This document shows, piece after piece, positions 15,201 to 27,343 of a stretch of 64,000 nt of DNA. Origin of the DNA: Lineus longissimus (lineage: Eukaryota > Nemertea > Pilidiophora > Heteronemertea > Lineidae). A program made the translations under genes and the position numbers. Numbering within the stretch: the stretch's first letter is position 1; every line of letters starts with the position of its first letter. The notes below the pieces were generated by a model. It had not been told where the DNA came from. It searched no databases and saw nothing but the letters and a program-made list of their open reading frames with translations. The stretch lies in the NCBI RefSeq assembly GCF_910592395.1, contig NC_088320.1, positions 5,208,001 through 5,272,000 of the forward strand, written 5' to 3'.

Positions 15201-18184
15201 CTTCATGGTGTAGGCGAAGGCCATTTTCTCAAAGTGATGCACTTGGAGAAGTAAAGTCAGTTGAGAACCGAAGTTTTGTTTCATACACTATTTGAATAAC
15301 TACATGTATTCAATTCACTTATCTGAGAGTAGAAGATTTTGATGTTCGGAGGATGGCTTAATTACATGGCCCAAAAAATCTTGTTGCACGCTTGTAAATT
15401 TGTTTTTGTATGAGGTTTGCCACCAGGTTGAAATTATATTTAATTCTAGGCCACAGATGGAACCGAATTTGCCCAATCAACCCTTGAGAGTATCATTACC
15501 CAATGTCTTTCTGAGGCACACAAGTATCCTGCTACGACCACAGTCCTGCCAGGCGGTTTACAGAGGTCTTTTCTTTACGAATCACTCTGTTTGGACAATT
15601 GCAGCAATAATGGAGTGTGCAAGGATGGTAGGTGGTTAGATTTAGATGTCCAGATATCCGTCAAATAGGAAACCGCGCGATTTCCGGCACTGCAAATCAT
15701 TATGATAAAGAGCTACCGTGGTGTTTGTAGTAATTGATACGCGATCACGGGGTCCCTGGTTCGATCCCCATTGTCAGTGAAAGACACTCTGCTCCAAATC
15801 AATTCTACACCAAAGTGTTAAGGGGTATACCGATTGGAAATGCCTTATAGTGCTGCTTGAGCAGATCATCTGCGTTCTAACAAAAGGTTTCAGTATAGAC
15901 TGGGGTAAAGGTGCCGGTTAAGCCGGATGGTAATCTCTACCGTTTATGATATCACCTTGAAAACAAAACGAAAGTTTAACACTTTAACACTTTAATATAA
16001 TATGCTGATATAATATGCTGGTTTTTACTCTCGTAGCTGTTTGTGTGTGCCACCCAGGATTCTACGGCAGTACATGTTCCCTAACAAAGGACGTCCCACC
16101 GAATATTGTCTACATGGCCCGCAATGGTCTCTGCAACACCAGAACTCGGACCTGTACGAAGAGCTACATATATGGAACTGGACAAATCGATTCGTCAGAT
16201 TTGAAGTGCAGGATGACACCGTATAATGTAAGTACATAGGGTATAAATTCCGAAATTGTTCCAAAACCTGCCAATTCTCTATTCGGTCGTCAATGAGAGA
16301 TACCTCGCTTTCTTGTTTCTGGCTCATCAATGTGAATGTATAACTCAGATTTGGCGGTCTACGATATATCATAATTGTGATATTTTCTTCTGTTAGGTGC
16401 AAGCAGCAAATTCGAACCTAATGCATTAAATATAATCTTTCCAGTACCACAGTGGCATTCGTGACCTAAAGAGTCAGTTCACCTCGAGTGCCATTTACCT
16501 TAACTTCAACAAGCTAGCCTGCCCCCACAACGAGAAGAACGGAACATTCCTTGTGGCGGTCAGCAACAATAACGGAAAAGATTACAGCAAGGATGAGCTA
16601 CTCTTCTTGGCCTATGACTCCGCTTGTCACAGCTGCTCATCTGTCGACCAGGAAGACAAGAAAGCAATATGCACACAAGAGGTGGGCGCACGTTACTGAC
16701 AATCATTTTGTTCAAGCGGGAGAGAAATCCTTCATAAGAATGTTCTCTTTGACGTTGACTTGTGATGCGTGTGTATGCAGATTGTTCATAGATACACATT
16801 CGCCTTTAAGCTTAAAGCATGGTCGATTTCTTTAGCTTAAAATTGACAAGAATATCATTACAAGCGCAAATCATTAAATCAAAATGCATTCATACGGTGT
16901 ATAATAATTTCGAACCCAGCTGGGTTCTGCAAGTCTTGTCCGAATACACATCGAATTGTATTGTTTCAGACTACTGGGTGCGCTGTTGGATTAGCCTGTT
17001 ACCTTGACGGCGAAGTCGACGAAGAAAGCATATGCAGGATATGCGACACAAATCGAAACATCGATAACTGGTCTGTCAACACAGGCAAGTTACCTTGCTC
17101 TTTTTAATTCACCTGTGCACGTTTATAGGAACACGCCGTTCGCCATAACTGATGACCCAGGAAAATAGAAATGCTGTTTATGCACAATGCCTCAGACTAA
17201 GTGCAGTTATTGTGCATATGAATTTGCTGAAACTTGGTATTTATAGTGTCTGTACAGCTGTCCACACAACCGCAATGCTGAAGTCTAGTACGTATCTATG
17301 AAATTTTCAAATTCAAATTCAATTACAATTTTCAAATTTTTAACGAATGGCATAGGCCTTTAATTTGTTTGAAACAGAATTTGAAGAGATACGGGCCAAG
17401 TACTGCAGAGGTCAATGGAAAACGCGTACCCCTGGTCAGGAGTCACCACTAATTTACTTTCGAGTTCTCAGCGAATGGTTTAACACATTGATCGACTTTC
17501 TGTCGATCATATGAAATAATTTACTAGTTCATGTAGTTTGAATATTTTCCAACAAGTAAATACCACCTCAATCCTTTACAGCATACAGCAACTGTACAAA
17601 GGTTCCAGGTGATGATATTGCTCTCATAGCCGGAGTAACCACAGCTGCAGTTCTTGTGGTAGCCATCATCATCATTGTTGTGTTAACACTAAAGTTTTGT
17701 GGAAGGTACGTTTTTTGATCGTCTTTGTTACAAATCGCCTCGCGACACCTTCTAGTTTTTGAGGAATCATTATTTGAACACTTAACAACCTCTTCTCCGT
17801 GAAGTTTTTGGCCAAACGAATCATGTTTGGCCAGAGTATCTGTAAAAAAGGGAGTGAAGAATGTAGAAATTAAACAGAAATGAAGTAGAAGTGAGTACAT
17901 GTATTTGTCAAAGTGACATTGGTGCAAAGGTGGGGCCTGGATGAAACATCTTAGAATCTTATCTGAATTTGCGACCTGGTAACAGATATTTAAAAGCCTG
18001 TTACAACTTATGCACGCATGCATATTATCTTTTCAGGAAGAAATCTGTCGGCCCGCCCTCCGCCGCTGACATCAAAACAGAAGCACGCGCATCAGAATCG
18101 ACAGCATCCGAAACGCCAGAGAATGCAGAGAGAAAACTGTCAAGTGTCAGCGTTAATTTCATAACGCCTGCTTTGACACCATAA
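243..18184 (+). CDS. VWDE-like multidomain membrane protein, 5' partial
   Basis: Exons read from splice borders: 243-365, 1124-1326, 2154-2316, 3540-3802, 4727-4838, about 5091-5186, 5952-6172, 7177-7357, about 7510-7549, 9267-9330, 9694-9900, 10501-10600, 12137-12257, 12598-12752, 13126-13301, 14442-14597, 15450-15627, 16037-16227, 16445-16681, 16970-17084 (GC donor), 17582-17705 and 18037-18184. About 1,100 residues are visible. The first three exons form an F5/8C (discoidin) domain ending LRMEVLGC. Exons 9267-12257 carry a VWD domain (HVQGEFILYR, then TEGLCG). Exon 13126-13301 has a furin-like RKKR site. The border 15627/16037 splits an EGF module (DNCSNNGVC, CVCHPGFYGSTC). Exon 17582-17705 gives a transmembrane helix (AAVLVVAIIIIVVLTL), followed by a Ser/Thr/Glu-rich cytoplasmic tail of about 50 residues. 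The order resembles VWDE proteins, so an adhesion or matrix role is likely. Phases do not join across 2316/3540, 3802/4727 and 7549/9267, so small exons are probably missed there. The start codon is not seen. Confidence 0.8.
410..683. repeat. Long inverted repeat (foldback/MITE)
   Basis: The arms 414-490 and about 600-679 are inverted copies. Both contain caatgacgacgtttatttt or its complement, followed inwards by the palindrome CAGGCGCCTG, and outwards by a shared tacggt(a/g)gct border. The centre holds further copies of the GGCGCCTGAGT motif. TTAA stands next to each outer end. It lies in an intron of the VWDE-like gene. The class is not determined. Confidence 0.7.
3060..3232 (+). repeat. 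Dispersed repeat, copy 1
   Basis: This stretch, from ataccaaccagcaaatccac to atccccacactgag, returns in reverse complement at 8745-8912 with roughly 70-75% identity by eye. Both copies lie in introns of the VWDE-like gene. No coding capacity or terminal repeats were recognised. Confidence 0.65.
4300..4487. repeat. AGGACACC-type transposon fragment
   Basis: The stretch carries several copies of a motif like ACCTCTCTAATAAGGACAC on one strand and ends with its complement (tgtccttaatagggaggtgc). Inverted ends of this kind are seen in pogo/Tigger-like DNA transposons and their MITEs; that assignment comes from memory of the motif. No transposase is present. Confidence 0.4.
8171..8626 (+). repeat. 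Direct repeat of about 95 bp, two copies
   Basis: Positions 8171-8265 and 8531-8626 share the same order of blocks: ctctgatcca, atactttcga, gtaagt(t/c)atcc, ctttttac, caaatctat and ctgccgacaaaacactaa. About 265 bp separate them. They are intronic in the VWDE-like gene, with no coding content recognised. Confidence 0.65.
8745..8912 (-). repeat. Dispersed repeat, copy 2 (inverted)
   Basis: Reverse complement of the repeat at 3060-3232. Shared blocks include gcaaatccacgtcgag, atagaacagga, gttgaatctgcct and gtcgtctgct. The two copies are diverged, so they are probably old insertions of one family rather than a recent duplication. Confidence 0.65.
13435..13740 (-). repeat. tRNA-derived SINE, copy 1
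   Basis: Read on the minus strand, this begins with a tRNA-like head (gaggataagagtgttgg as box A region, gagttcgagtccc as box B) and continues into a body of about 200 bp. The body is nearly the same as that at 14085-14283, including atttcttactattgccgcat. It lies head-to-head with the second copy, in the intron between 13301 and 14442. Confidence 0.65.
14005..14283 (+). repeat. tRNA-derived SINE, copy 2
   Basis: The head at about 14008-14085 has a box-A-like ttagacggttagagcg and a clear box B, gggttcgaatccc. The body matches the reverse complement of 13435-13640. It is unlikely to be a working tRNA gene because no proper acceptor stem closes and the same body follows both heads. Confidence 0.65.
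15725..15800 (+). repeat. tRNA-like SINE head fragment
   Basis: A good box B (ctggttcgatccccat) is preceded by a weak box-A-like region. It is intronic in the VWDE-like gene. No complete cloverleaf was found, so a SINE remnant is more likely than a tRNA gene. Confidence 0.3.
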
Positions 18185-18312
18185 AATGGACGAATTGCAG
18201 ACCCCTTGTCCGATGTCTAGCATGGTCACTTTCATACGAAGCGAGAGATAGAAATATAGCATCATTATTTAGGCCACGATGTTACACAGTTAACCTTTTC
18301 CCGTGTATGGTG

Positions 18313-18853
18313 GGGAGTGCCTAATCTGAGAGCCAAGAGCCAAAGAGCCCAAGAGCCCAAGAGCCACGAGTCACAACATAATATGTCATCGCTCTTCACC
18401 GCCTGAAATTAATAGATGTGAAATTATGACTGGTCTCCTCTCCCACCCATACACTTTGCATAGGAAGTCTTGATTTCCTGAATCCCTTTCGGTTCTCATC
18501 ACCTACATAACAATGGAGGAGGAGGTGCTAGATTCTCCATGCATTTGAACTACTGTCTTGTTTAGAGTAGACCGAGGAAAGTGGCATGCCTAGCCTGCGA
18601 AAGCCTGATTTTAAACTTGCTACTGCCCCCATCCCCTCCAAAGATCTATTGCCGCCCCCCCCCCCCCCCCCCCGGCGAAAAAGTTGAATAGGCTCACAGC
18701 AGGCTCTTGTGAATGACTAACTCATAACTGTCCCTTTAAGCCTAAGCCTAAAATTACAATGAGGTGAACGAAATTTGCAAGGAAGTCCTTCCTGGCTCGT
18801 GGCTCTTGGGCTCTTGGGCTCTTCGGCTCGTGGCTCTCAGATTAGGCACTCCC
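18313..18853. mobile_element. MITE with 9-bp target duplication
   Basis: A 541-bp non-coding element lies between two perfect direct copies of TGTATGGTG (18304-18312 and 18854-18862). Its ends are inverted repeats that begin gggagtgcctaatctgagag on the left; the right end is the exact complement for 22 bp and near-identical for about 57 bp. The inner arms are made of GAGCC(A/C)AGA-like units. A poly-C run of about 20 lies inside. A 9-bp duplication is typical of Mutator-type elements; that class is an inference. It sits in the presumed 3' UTR of the VWDE-like gene, 129 bp after the stop codon. Confidence 0.85.
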
Positions 18854-20562
18854 TGTATGGTGTCGCTCTCTTTCATGCGTGACAAAAAGAAGGAACAAAG
18901 ATTGGGCTACATACGACTCACTGTGGCACTTTTCATCCACAAATCGTGTTTTCAGGTCTAAGTCTGTTAACTCGTGACAAGTGAGACATGGCAAGTGACA
19001 GCGTGAATACTGTGTAGCTCCAGCCTAACATATACATCTGAAAGTAATATGACCTAACTGGACATGCTAGAACACCCTTCTACAGTAATGAAAATTACGC
19101 AATTTGTAAAGAGTGGCATCAAATTTACACCTCGGCCGTAGGAATCGATTTGATTGACGTAACGTCAATGAGATAAATTGGCGTATTCTGTAAATAGTCT
19201 TAAGATCACATTTGTACTATCATGGCCGGTTTGTTTAATGTACATATCTTTATGATAGTTTTTGTATATTGTAGGGTCAAAATGTAAGACTCATCTGAAG
19301 TCTACATTGGCCAAGCTTGCTAGCTTGCCTATCAGCAGCATCTGTGATCAAGCATAATCCCTGTGATAAAGCTGACATATTTTTAGCATGTATATTACAG
19401 AAAGGCACCCTTTTTCTTTCTTTTAGAAATAAGATTGGACATTTACCAATCAAAATACATGTACTCAAGTTTACCTTTATTACATTTTTTGCTTTTAAAT
19501 GATTCATGCAGACGACGTATTTTGTCTACTAATTAAAGCAGTGTTAGACTTATTTGTTTGTTTATTCGTTATTTTATTAACAAAATACATTGTTGTTTAC
19601 CATTAAAATATTTGTATATTTGTAATCAAGACATTCACAAGGGCATCTTACTCCACCCCTCTTGGCACAAATTCCTTCAAAATCTCTTAATTTGAAAAAC
19701 AAAATTTGAAGGATCATATTTCGATGATAACGTGTCGGCATCTCAATAGGCGGCGCTAATTTTCACGAGGACACCAAAACAAAATGGACATCTCGTCTGT
19801 TACAACAATGCGATTACCCTCGACCTTGTGACAGTTAGCGCCACGTAGCGGAGGTCGTAGTTTGCTAAATACACACATGATCGTGTGCTCGCAAATTTCA
19901 CGAATTACTAATTCCTATTAAGCCGAGAAATTGACAACACGTTTGGCAACACACTTAGAATCAAGGTTTAGAAATCACGCCGACTGTCAACACCAAGTTG
20001 GTTTTTGAACGCCGGAGAAATAATCGCAAACGCAAAGTCACCATGCTGATACCAGCTGCATTGTCTTCGCTTCTGGTGGCAATGGCGGCCGGGAGATGAT
20101 CAACAATTGGGTTTCTCGATAAGGGAAGTCTTTAAGAGTTGCCGAAGAAGATGGAAAATTACTGAAATATGATTTTTTTATTATTCGTCGATGATGATTC
20201 GTGATGAGCCTATCTACAATATAATAGTGGGAAATGGGCTTCGATCGTTTCCGTTAAACGTCCTTGTGACTTTGTCTCAGACATTTTTGTATAAACAAAG
20301 GATCAAGCTAAATGCATTGGTCTTCTGAGACCAACTTGGAGCGAATGAAAACTATAATCGAAAGACAACAAAAAATATTTTCTTCGCACAGCCCTCATAA
20401 TGGTAGACTAATAAGTTCCTATCATAAAAATGCCTTACTATGCACTCGCGTCCACGTACACGAACCCCTGATATTGCGGGATGTAGCTTACATAACAGTC
20501 CACAGAAATAGATGATTTGACAGTGGGATGACATCACTTTAACCAAATTCATGTTTAAGAGT
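18854..20562. other. Spacer between VWDE-like gene and first paralog
   Basis: The 3' UTR of the VWDE-like gene probably extends into the first part, but no single poly(A) signal stands out (an ATTAAA is near 19531). No exon or RNA gene was recognised. The sequence is AT-rich. Confidence 0.4.
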
Positions 20563-23500
20563 TTACCAATCTTGCCCTTCCCCATCCGCTGAGGCATCAT
20601 CATACAAGTCACGATAAAGATGAGGGTAGTAGGTGTCATCATAGTATTGATCCTCATCGTCTTCCGAGACAGCATGCCCGTGTCCGGACGAATCATCTTC
20701 CGAGGGTCCGTGCCCGGAAAAGTCAGTGTCTTCTCCTGATGTCTCTGGTGGCGGACTTGTCTCCCCGTCGTTTTCGTCTACGTCTACGACCGTTGAAGAA
20801 TGGAACTGTGTAATTTTGTCGAAGAGCACTGTAAGGGTCTCACTGCGCATAGCTGACAGTTCGTCCACGCTTGGGAACTGAAAACAAGCATTATAATCAT
20901 AATTCATCATAATTCTTGATCAGTTTCTTCAAGACAACGATTTCGATACATGAACATGCACTACCCATTCCTCACTGAACATTGACAACAACGCGCGGAA
21001 GATGAAAGTGAATTTGGATTTTGTATGATCGTAATTATATGAGACTAGTTTATCAATAAATGCATGATAAACATTACAAAAATGGTCCCGGCTGGCGCTC
21101 TGGAGGGTGATGACATGACAGAGAGTGCACATCGTCCTTACTCCCATCTTCGGTTTTATTCCCGAAGTTGAATTACAACTATCTCGGGATATATTAGATT
21201 AATCTAATTGACCAAAGCTTAACACGTATTGCTATTACACCTGCAATGTTTGATAATTAAAATCCCTGAGAATAGTAGGATGTAAGAATTCGTTTTGTAA
21301 GTCGGAGGCTGTCAGCAGGACTTCGAAATACGACTTCATTATTTCCGCACGCACAGGCAAAGATCAAGAATTCAAATATGTTTGTACCGATACATTTTCA
21401 TGTTGTTTATCAATGTGAAAACGTTCGTTAGTTTAGTTTTAATCGTAGTTGTCATAAGACGACCATAATTCACTCGTAGTTGAAGTCGAAGCCGTAAGTG
21501 AGGCGCAACCTCCGTATGACATAAATCCGGACCAAGACACTAAACTTCCGAGGTAAAATGATTGTACAGAACGCTAACTTACCGATATGGCATATTTGTT
21601 ATTCCGTCCCTCATAGCACGGGGCCACGAGCTTGATGCCAAATGTCTTGACCTCCAGGACGTCGATTCGCGCCTGTACGTATTCTGTTAAAGTAGGAAAA
21701 TAAGAAGGAATTGTTTTAGATGTTTCTCCGTGTCAACCTTGACGTCATGAGTTGGTCTTTTCACCCTTAAATTGTATGAATATTTTTGTGTCATAAAGGA
21801 AACCATCTCCTTTCTTTTTTTGCAAAGTAAGACATCACACGTTATGTGTAACATAATTTAATACTTACTGTCAGCACCAAGAATAATGGCAAGCACTTGT
21901 TTTCCAAATAGTTGGCAGTTTTCTTCATTCATGTCTAAGTGTCCGTACAGTTTGGCAACATTTGCGAGCACCAGTTGATAATTCTTCTTTGTCCTCTTGA
22001 CCAGGTTCTTGTTGCCTGAAATTCAAGAATAACGTCAAAATTGCCTGACTCAATTTTTGGTCAGGTTGATAGGTAAAAATATTGCTTTACGATATTAATT
22101 TGTAGCTGTTCTTGGCACAAAAAATGAAAAAAATAAAACTGGCAACGGTCTTATGGTGGACGATGCTTTAAAGTGCATGACAATGATTATAAAATAATCA
22201 GAGGTAACATCATGCAGAACATGTCAACTCTGAAGTCCCGGTTTCAAATATTTGTAGGTCACTCTATACCCACGTGATAGAGATAGGTTTACCCCTACTT
22301 TACATTTCAATCGCTCGATATTGCTTATAGAGCCAACAATGTCCCAGTTGATCCTCATCAGCCCAAACTCAATCTTCACTTATTTCACGAATAGTCTATC
22401 AAGAAATCAATGTATGAAATCAATCTGCATATTGTTCTCATTTACATCTCCCAGCTTCTTCTGGGGACGAGAATCTCTTCGCCTTATGAGCTGTGTACCA
22501 AGAGCTATGTTCGAGTATACCGCCACTCAGCTAGGGGTGACGGCTGCGAGGAGGAGGTGCTTCTGGTGCATGTTATCCAAGACAACTTTTTTCTTTGGCG
22601 CCATTTTCGCCCCTGGACTTACCCAGGATGCATTTGTAGCTTTTGTTGATCTGTCCGGTGAGTGGATGAATCCGACATGTTTCTGAGCGTTTATCTGTCG
22701 ACACTCTGTGATGGTAGACGTATTCGCCCTGAAAAAAAGGAAAACTCTGATCGTATGCATATGAATCGTGCAGCGAATGAACTACATGAATCTGATCTGT
22801 TAAGACTAAGAATCTCATAATAATTTGGAGTTTTGCCAAGTCCGTTTACCAATTTTGCTCTTTCTCTTCAATATCAAAGACATACCGGTACCCTGAATGT
22901 AGTGGCCTACCATTAATGTATTGCTTACCTTGTAATGGCCACTTTTTGTCATTCTTCCTATCATTTAAGACCTATTTAGTAACTGGCCTTCGTCATTTTT
23001 GTTGTTCAGCAATGTTTTATCATTCTACCAGGAATATTGCAAAAACATACCTTTGCAAAGTCGAAGAACCAGGTGTTGGATGTTTTCTTCTTGTGATCAG
23101 TGTAGTGAAGACGAAATCGTTCATTTTCGAAATCTGCGCCGAGGCTGAAGAAGAAGATGGCAGTTAGATATCCTGCACTCTTAAAGATGAAGGTTTTTTA
23201 TCTTCTGAAAAGCCTTTTTGGGTTTTTTTTCAACCAACACAAAGATTTTGTATATATGCAGCCACAGAGGTTTTTCAGAGAATTGACAATCCCCTAAATG
23301 TATTTGAGTTCATGAAACATCTTAAAGGGTTTTCTATTTCGATGAAAAACCTCTACGGGGTGAATATTTGCTTAAAAAACCTATAAGGTATTTCAGAAGC
23401 TCAAAAACATTTATATCTAGAAGTCAGTGGTGCAATTAGTCGCAGTGTAGTCTTTTGGCAGGAGCCAAGAAGTAGAGACAAAGTTAATTACATAATGCCA

Positions 23501-24105
23501 CCTATAGGGGTCTCTCCCATTTGGCAGTACATCAACGGTATTCAGACATGCTTTTAGGAAAATATATTTTATTCCTAACCAATCACGATCCTAGTCACCT
23601 GCAGATGACCAATTTGACCCCATGGCTCATGCCTAATACGTTATATAGTCCCCGTTCAAGGCCAAACTTCTTTTTAATTTCTGTTTCTTAGGTGCCCCAT
23701 GGTATTTCAAAGAATGAACATTTTCATGCATCATGCCTTCGTCCTTCTTTTGCTGTACTACTCATGACCGAAACCAGCTTCAATTTCAGAACTGATTTTT
23801 TTAATGTGTGTAGGTCATCTCAGGTCGTCACATTAAAACAGCGAAATACAGCACATACATGTACATGAAATGTTTGACCAAATTGGCGATGCGTAAGTTT
23901 GGCTGTGACGTCACTCAATTACCCATGCTCCTTACCTTCCGGATACATCGTAAACTTCCGTTTCCCGGGCCGTTTTCCCCTCATAGTCTTCTTTGTGGAT
24001 CTCAGCAGAGAAGTCCATGGAGAATTTGTCCGGTAGACAACAGGCTTTAATTCCGCTGGCCATGACCGCGAGACAGGTCATCAGGATCAGGGAATTCATC
24101 CTCAT
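20563..24105 (-). CDS. Secreted ependymin-like protein, short acidic tail (paralog C)
   Basis: Six exons on the minus strand: 24105-23936, 23144-23051, 22728-22623, 22015-21869, 21683-21583 and 20877-20563, stop included; about 310 residues. It starts with a signal peptide (MRMNSLILMTCLAVMASG) followed by CCLPDKF. Later landmarks shared with the two paralogs are LGADF, FDFAK, C-x-x-HPL-x-GQ and Y-x-C-x-LGNK. The CCLP...F start, the Y-rich strands with C-x-x-x-PL, and a late cysteine recall ependymin-related proteins, but the match is weak. The last exon has an amphipathic stretch, then an acidic tail with TSGEDTDFSGHG and DSSGHG, ending in Tyr/Asp-rich sequence and QDW. Intron phases are 2, 0, 1, 1, 0, identical to the genes at 27344 and 32370. 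It lies divergently from the 27344 gene. Function unknown; probably extracellular. Confidence 0.85.
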
Positions 24106-27100
24106 ATCTGAAGAAAAACACAGAAAATTGGTTCTCTGCCATTGGCCTATTATGGCTAATTGTTTGGTTCAGATACTCAGTTTTGTTTTATGTAGTCTTG
24201 TGGGTTTGTGCATTATACATTACATTACAGTCTTTTTGAATCTCACATTGTGGAAAGAGTAGGCAAAATCGGATAAAGAGTGGGCAAAATCGTGTAAAGA
24301 GTGTGCGATGTACACGAAATTGAAAACGATCTTTAAAATGAAGTCTTATAAGAATCTTATCTGAAGTTTCTACCTGGGCTTGGCAAATACCTGGACGGAC
24401 TCCAACCAACATTGCATTCATAAACGTGCAGTCAGCATTACAAACTTACAGACACTTTTTTCTGCGCCAAACGTTTTCGTTATTCCTACTACTACTACTG
24501 CGACACAGCAAACCATGCATTGGTTGCAACCGTGTATACGTTTAAGTCAACGATGAAATGTTGAACAGGTAAAACAAAATGCGAAGAAAATTCGTTTCAA
24601 GTTTACCTTCTCCAAACAATTAGAATGGTGATAATAAACTCCTTTAGATACGATATGGTCACGAATACAACTCAACAGAATCCTTTATGAAAATCGGAGA
24701 GGATGATCAGAAAGAACTTCCCACTACCAAGATACTAGTATATTATTATAATAGGTGATGCACATTACAACTTTGTCCCCAGGAGCATTGTTCTGCATCC
24801 TACAATAACATTATTAGGCAGGCACTTTTTTACCAAGATGACCCAATTCTTCGCCTCAACTTCCAGTAACAATGCCTCCTTCTGTCTAATTATTGATAAT
24901 TGCAGAGGAAGTACAATCCATATTCAACAATTAAACAAGTGGAGCAGTTGATCGAAGTTCCAAGTCTCAGGAAATAATCGGCAGGAGGCCTATATGGTCA
25001 GGCTGCTTCCTTTCTTCGAAATTTGCGAGAGCAGTTGACGTATGTAATCGACTCATGTCAATGTACTTTTAAGGAAAGCACAAATACTTGCGTTTGTACC
25101 AATATTTAAGGGAAAAAATCCAAGGAGAACTAACGCATAATCTTATTCCTCTTTATAAATGTAAGCCAAATTTCTTTTTCTCCATCAGAAATGTGAGTTT
25201 TGGCCCATAGCTACAAAATTTTAGACGGGAGATTCTGTCATTAAGTGTTTTTTGCGGTATTCGGCACTAACCCCTCATGAAAAATAACGAGAACCTGCTT
25301 CAATATGTTTAAATGAAACTTTCTATTCTATCATAACTTTGATGACAACAACCGCAAAGTAGGCTACTATTCGCCAATTATGTTTGGAAAAATTGCGACA
25401 TTCATAAATAACAGTTAGTCTATCGTACCCAATAATGTTATCAGTTAAACGGTTGAATCCTATCCCAATTACGAACACTCATTAAATCAGAATAAAATGA
25501 AGAGATGTTTTGACCCCGATGTAAGTGGTCATTGTTGCAAAATGTCACCACAAGTGTGTTAGCTATTAACTCTGGGCCGTCTCAAAGGTTGGCTCAAGCT
25601 AACATACATATACGTAGCTGAATCGACAAATGATGTACAGTCACACCGGCAGATTGATTGACAAAGGCGTGCGGGTATCTCTCAATGGCGCAATTATCAC
25701 TACAGTCATGGTCATCCAACATTCTAATTTGCCCACATCCGGGCTTTTCTCACACAGAGCCTCTTCAAATGTTTTCCGCAGGCCGTTTTTCAACTGAAGC
25801 TCCCCTAAAATAATAGAATGGTGCGAGTGTGTGGTGACACCCACATTCAGTAGTGAAATAGCGTCCCAAAGTACATTCGAAGCCAAGTTTCCCTACTCAA
25901 TGTACATCGCGGTAAAAGTTAAATGTCATCAGGTACACAGGGAAATGTTTTGTGATAGTTTGTCCGTGTACCTGCTGGGGTCCTCTCGCAGTGCGTTCCA
26001 TGGGCGATTCATTAGTGTCTAACCAGCCATGTATGTACATTGCACCTTACAGTGACGACATTCGGTATGTTGCCCGGCGAGTTGGGGTATATTGCTTATC
26101 TCGCAACAAAAATCATCTTGATAATAACTGTAGGCCTACCGTTCTCTGGTCGGCAGCGATCAATTGTCGGACACAAAACTTGCTGTCGATGTCATAAAAA
26201 TTCATTTGAGATGTTCTAACGGTTGCTTATCATCAAAAAATACATTCACATGCAGTACATTTTCACCGAAACAACTTTCGTCAACTATATGGGCGTCGCC
26301 CGACAACTGTGAACCGATCGAGCGATATGGCGAAAAGTCGACGGGCGGGAGTCGGCATCATTGCTAACACAACACAGCGTCCCAGCCAATCATAATCAAG
26401 ATATTCAGAATGTCTATGTGTAGGTGATATCAATTGGATTATCCTTGGTGATATTCAGACAACCCATTAAGGGTAAACAGACAGAATCTGTGTCCATCGG
26501 AAACAGCGGATAATTTTATAAATATATAATATTTTTCCGTTACTGTTAATAGAAATAGGCAATTATAAGTAGGTTGCAATAATGACGATTGTTGTGTAAT
26601 TACACAGATTTGACGGAGCATGTATATGTAGAATATTGAAATGTCAAGTTATTTGGATCAACTGCCACGGAGAGCTTGGAAGTGGCCAGGATAAGCGTCG
26701 AGAACGGCAAGTCAACATTTCCAAATTCTGTTAAATTTTGTCGTTCCTTCTTTTCTTACGCTCGTTCCATCTCCCGGTAAAGTGGAGTTCTAACAGCGCC
26801 TTATGGTGATTTAGGGTTGGTTTACACGTTGGATTTTTGTAGGAGTCTCCAGCTTTATTGAAGGACCAGACTGAGTGCACATGGTGGAGTGGTTATAGGT
26901 GCATAATTTCCACACTGTCGACTGCCCAGTCGCCTACCACAGTACAGTTATAGTAGCTTGTCTATCATCAAAATACACGGTAAAATTTAAACACCGAGAA
27001 CTGCTGGGTTTCTCCGATTTTGATTTCGAGTCTCTAACCTGATCGTGAGTTTGTGTGCCGATCGGTGCATAAGCAATGTGTAGCGTGGAGCTTTGGAGAT

Positions 27101-27343
27101 GACAGTGTGACGTTCACCCTTAACCCCGATAACACCACTCATACTGGCCATCATCGGGGTGACATAAAATGAGACACTCAGGCACGAGAACCTTCCATGT
27201 TTTGACTATTCGCTTAATTTTTTGGACATTCAATATATTTGTTCGGCGTTTGGCAAAATATTTATTATCAGGAGTCTGTTCAGAAATAAACCTTTCTTTA
27301 TCATCCCTGAACCTTTCTTTATCATCCCTTTGCAGATAAGGTA
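24106..27343. other. Spacer between divergent paralogs
   Basis: About 3.2 kb separate the start codons of the minus gene ending at 24105 and the plus gene at 27344, so promoters of both should lie here. A dispersed AAGAATCTTA-type repeat lies at 24316-24400. At 27288-27333 a 21-bp unit like aacctttctttatcatccc is duplicated. The bases tttgcag just before the 27344 start codon suggest a non-coding 5' exon upstream. No other exon was recognised. Confidence 0.5.
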
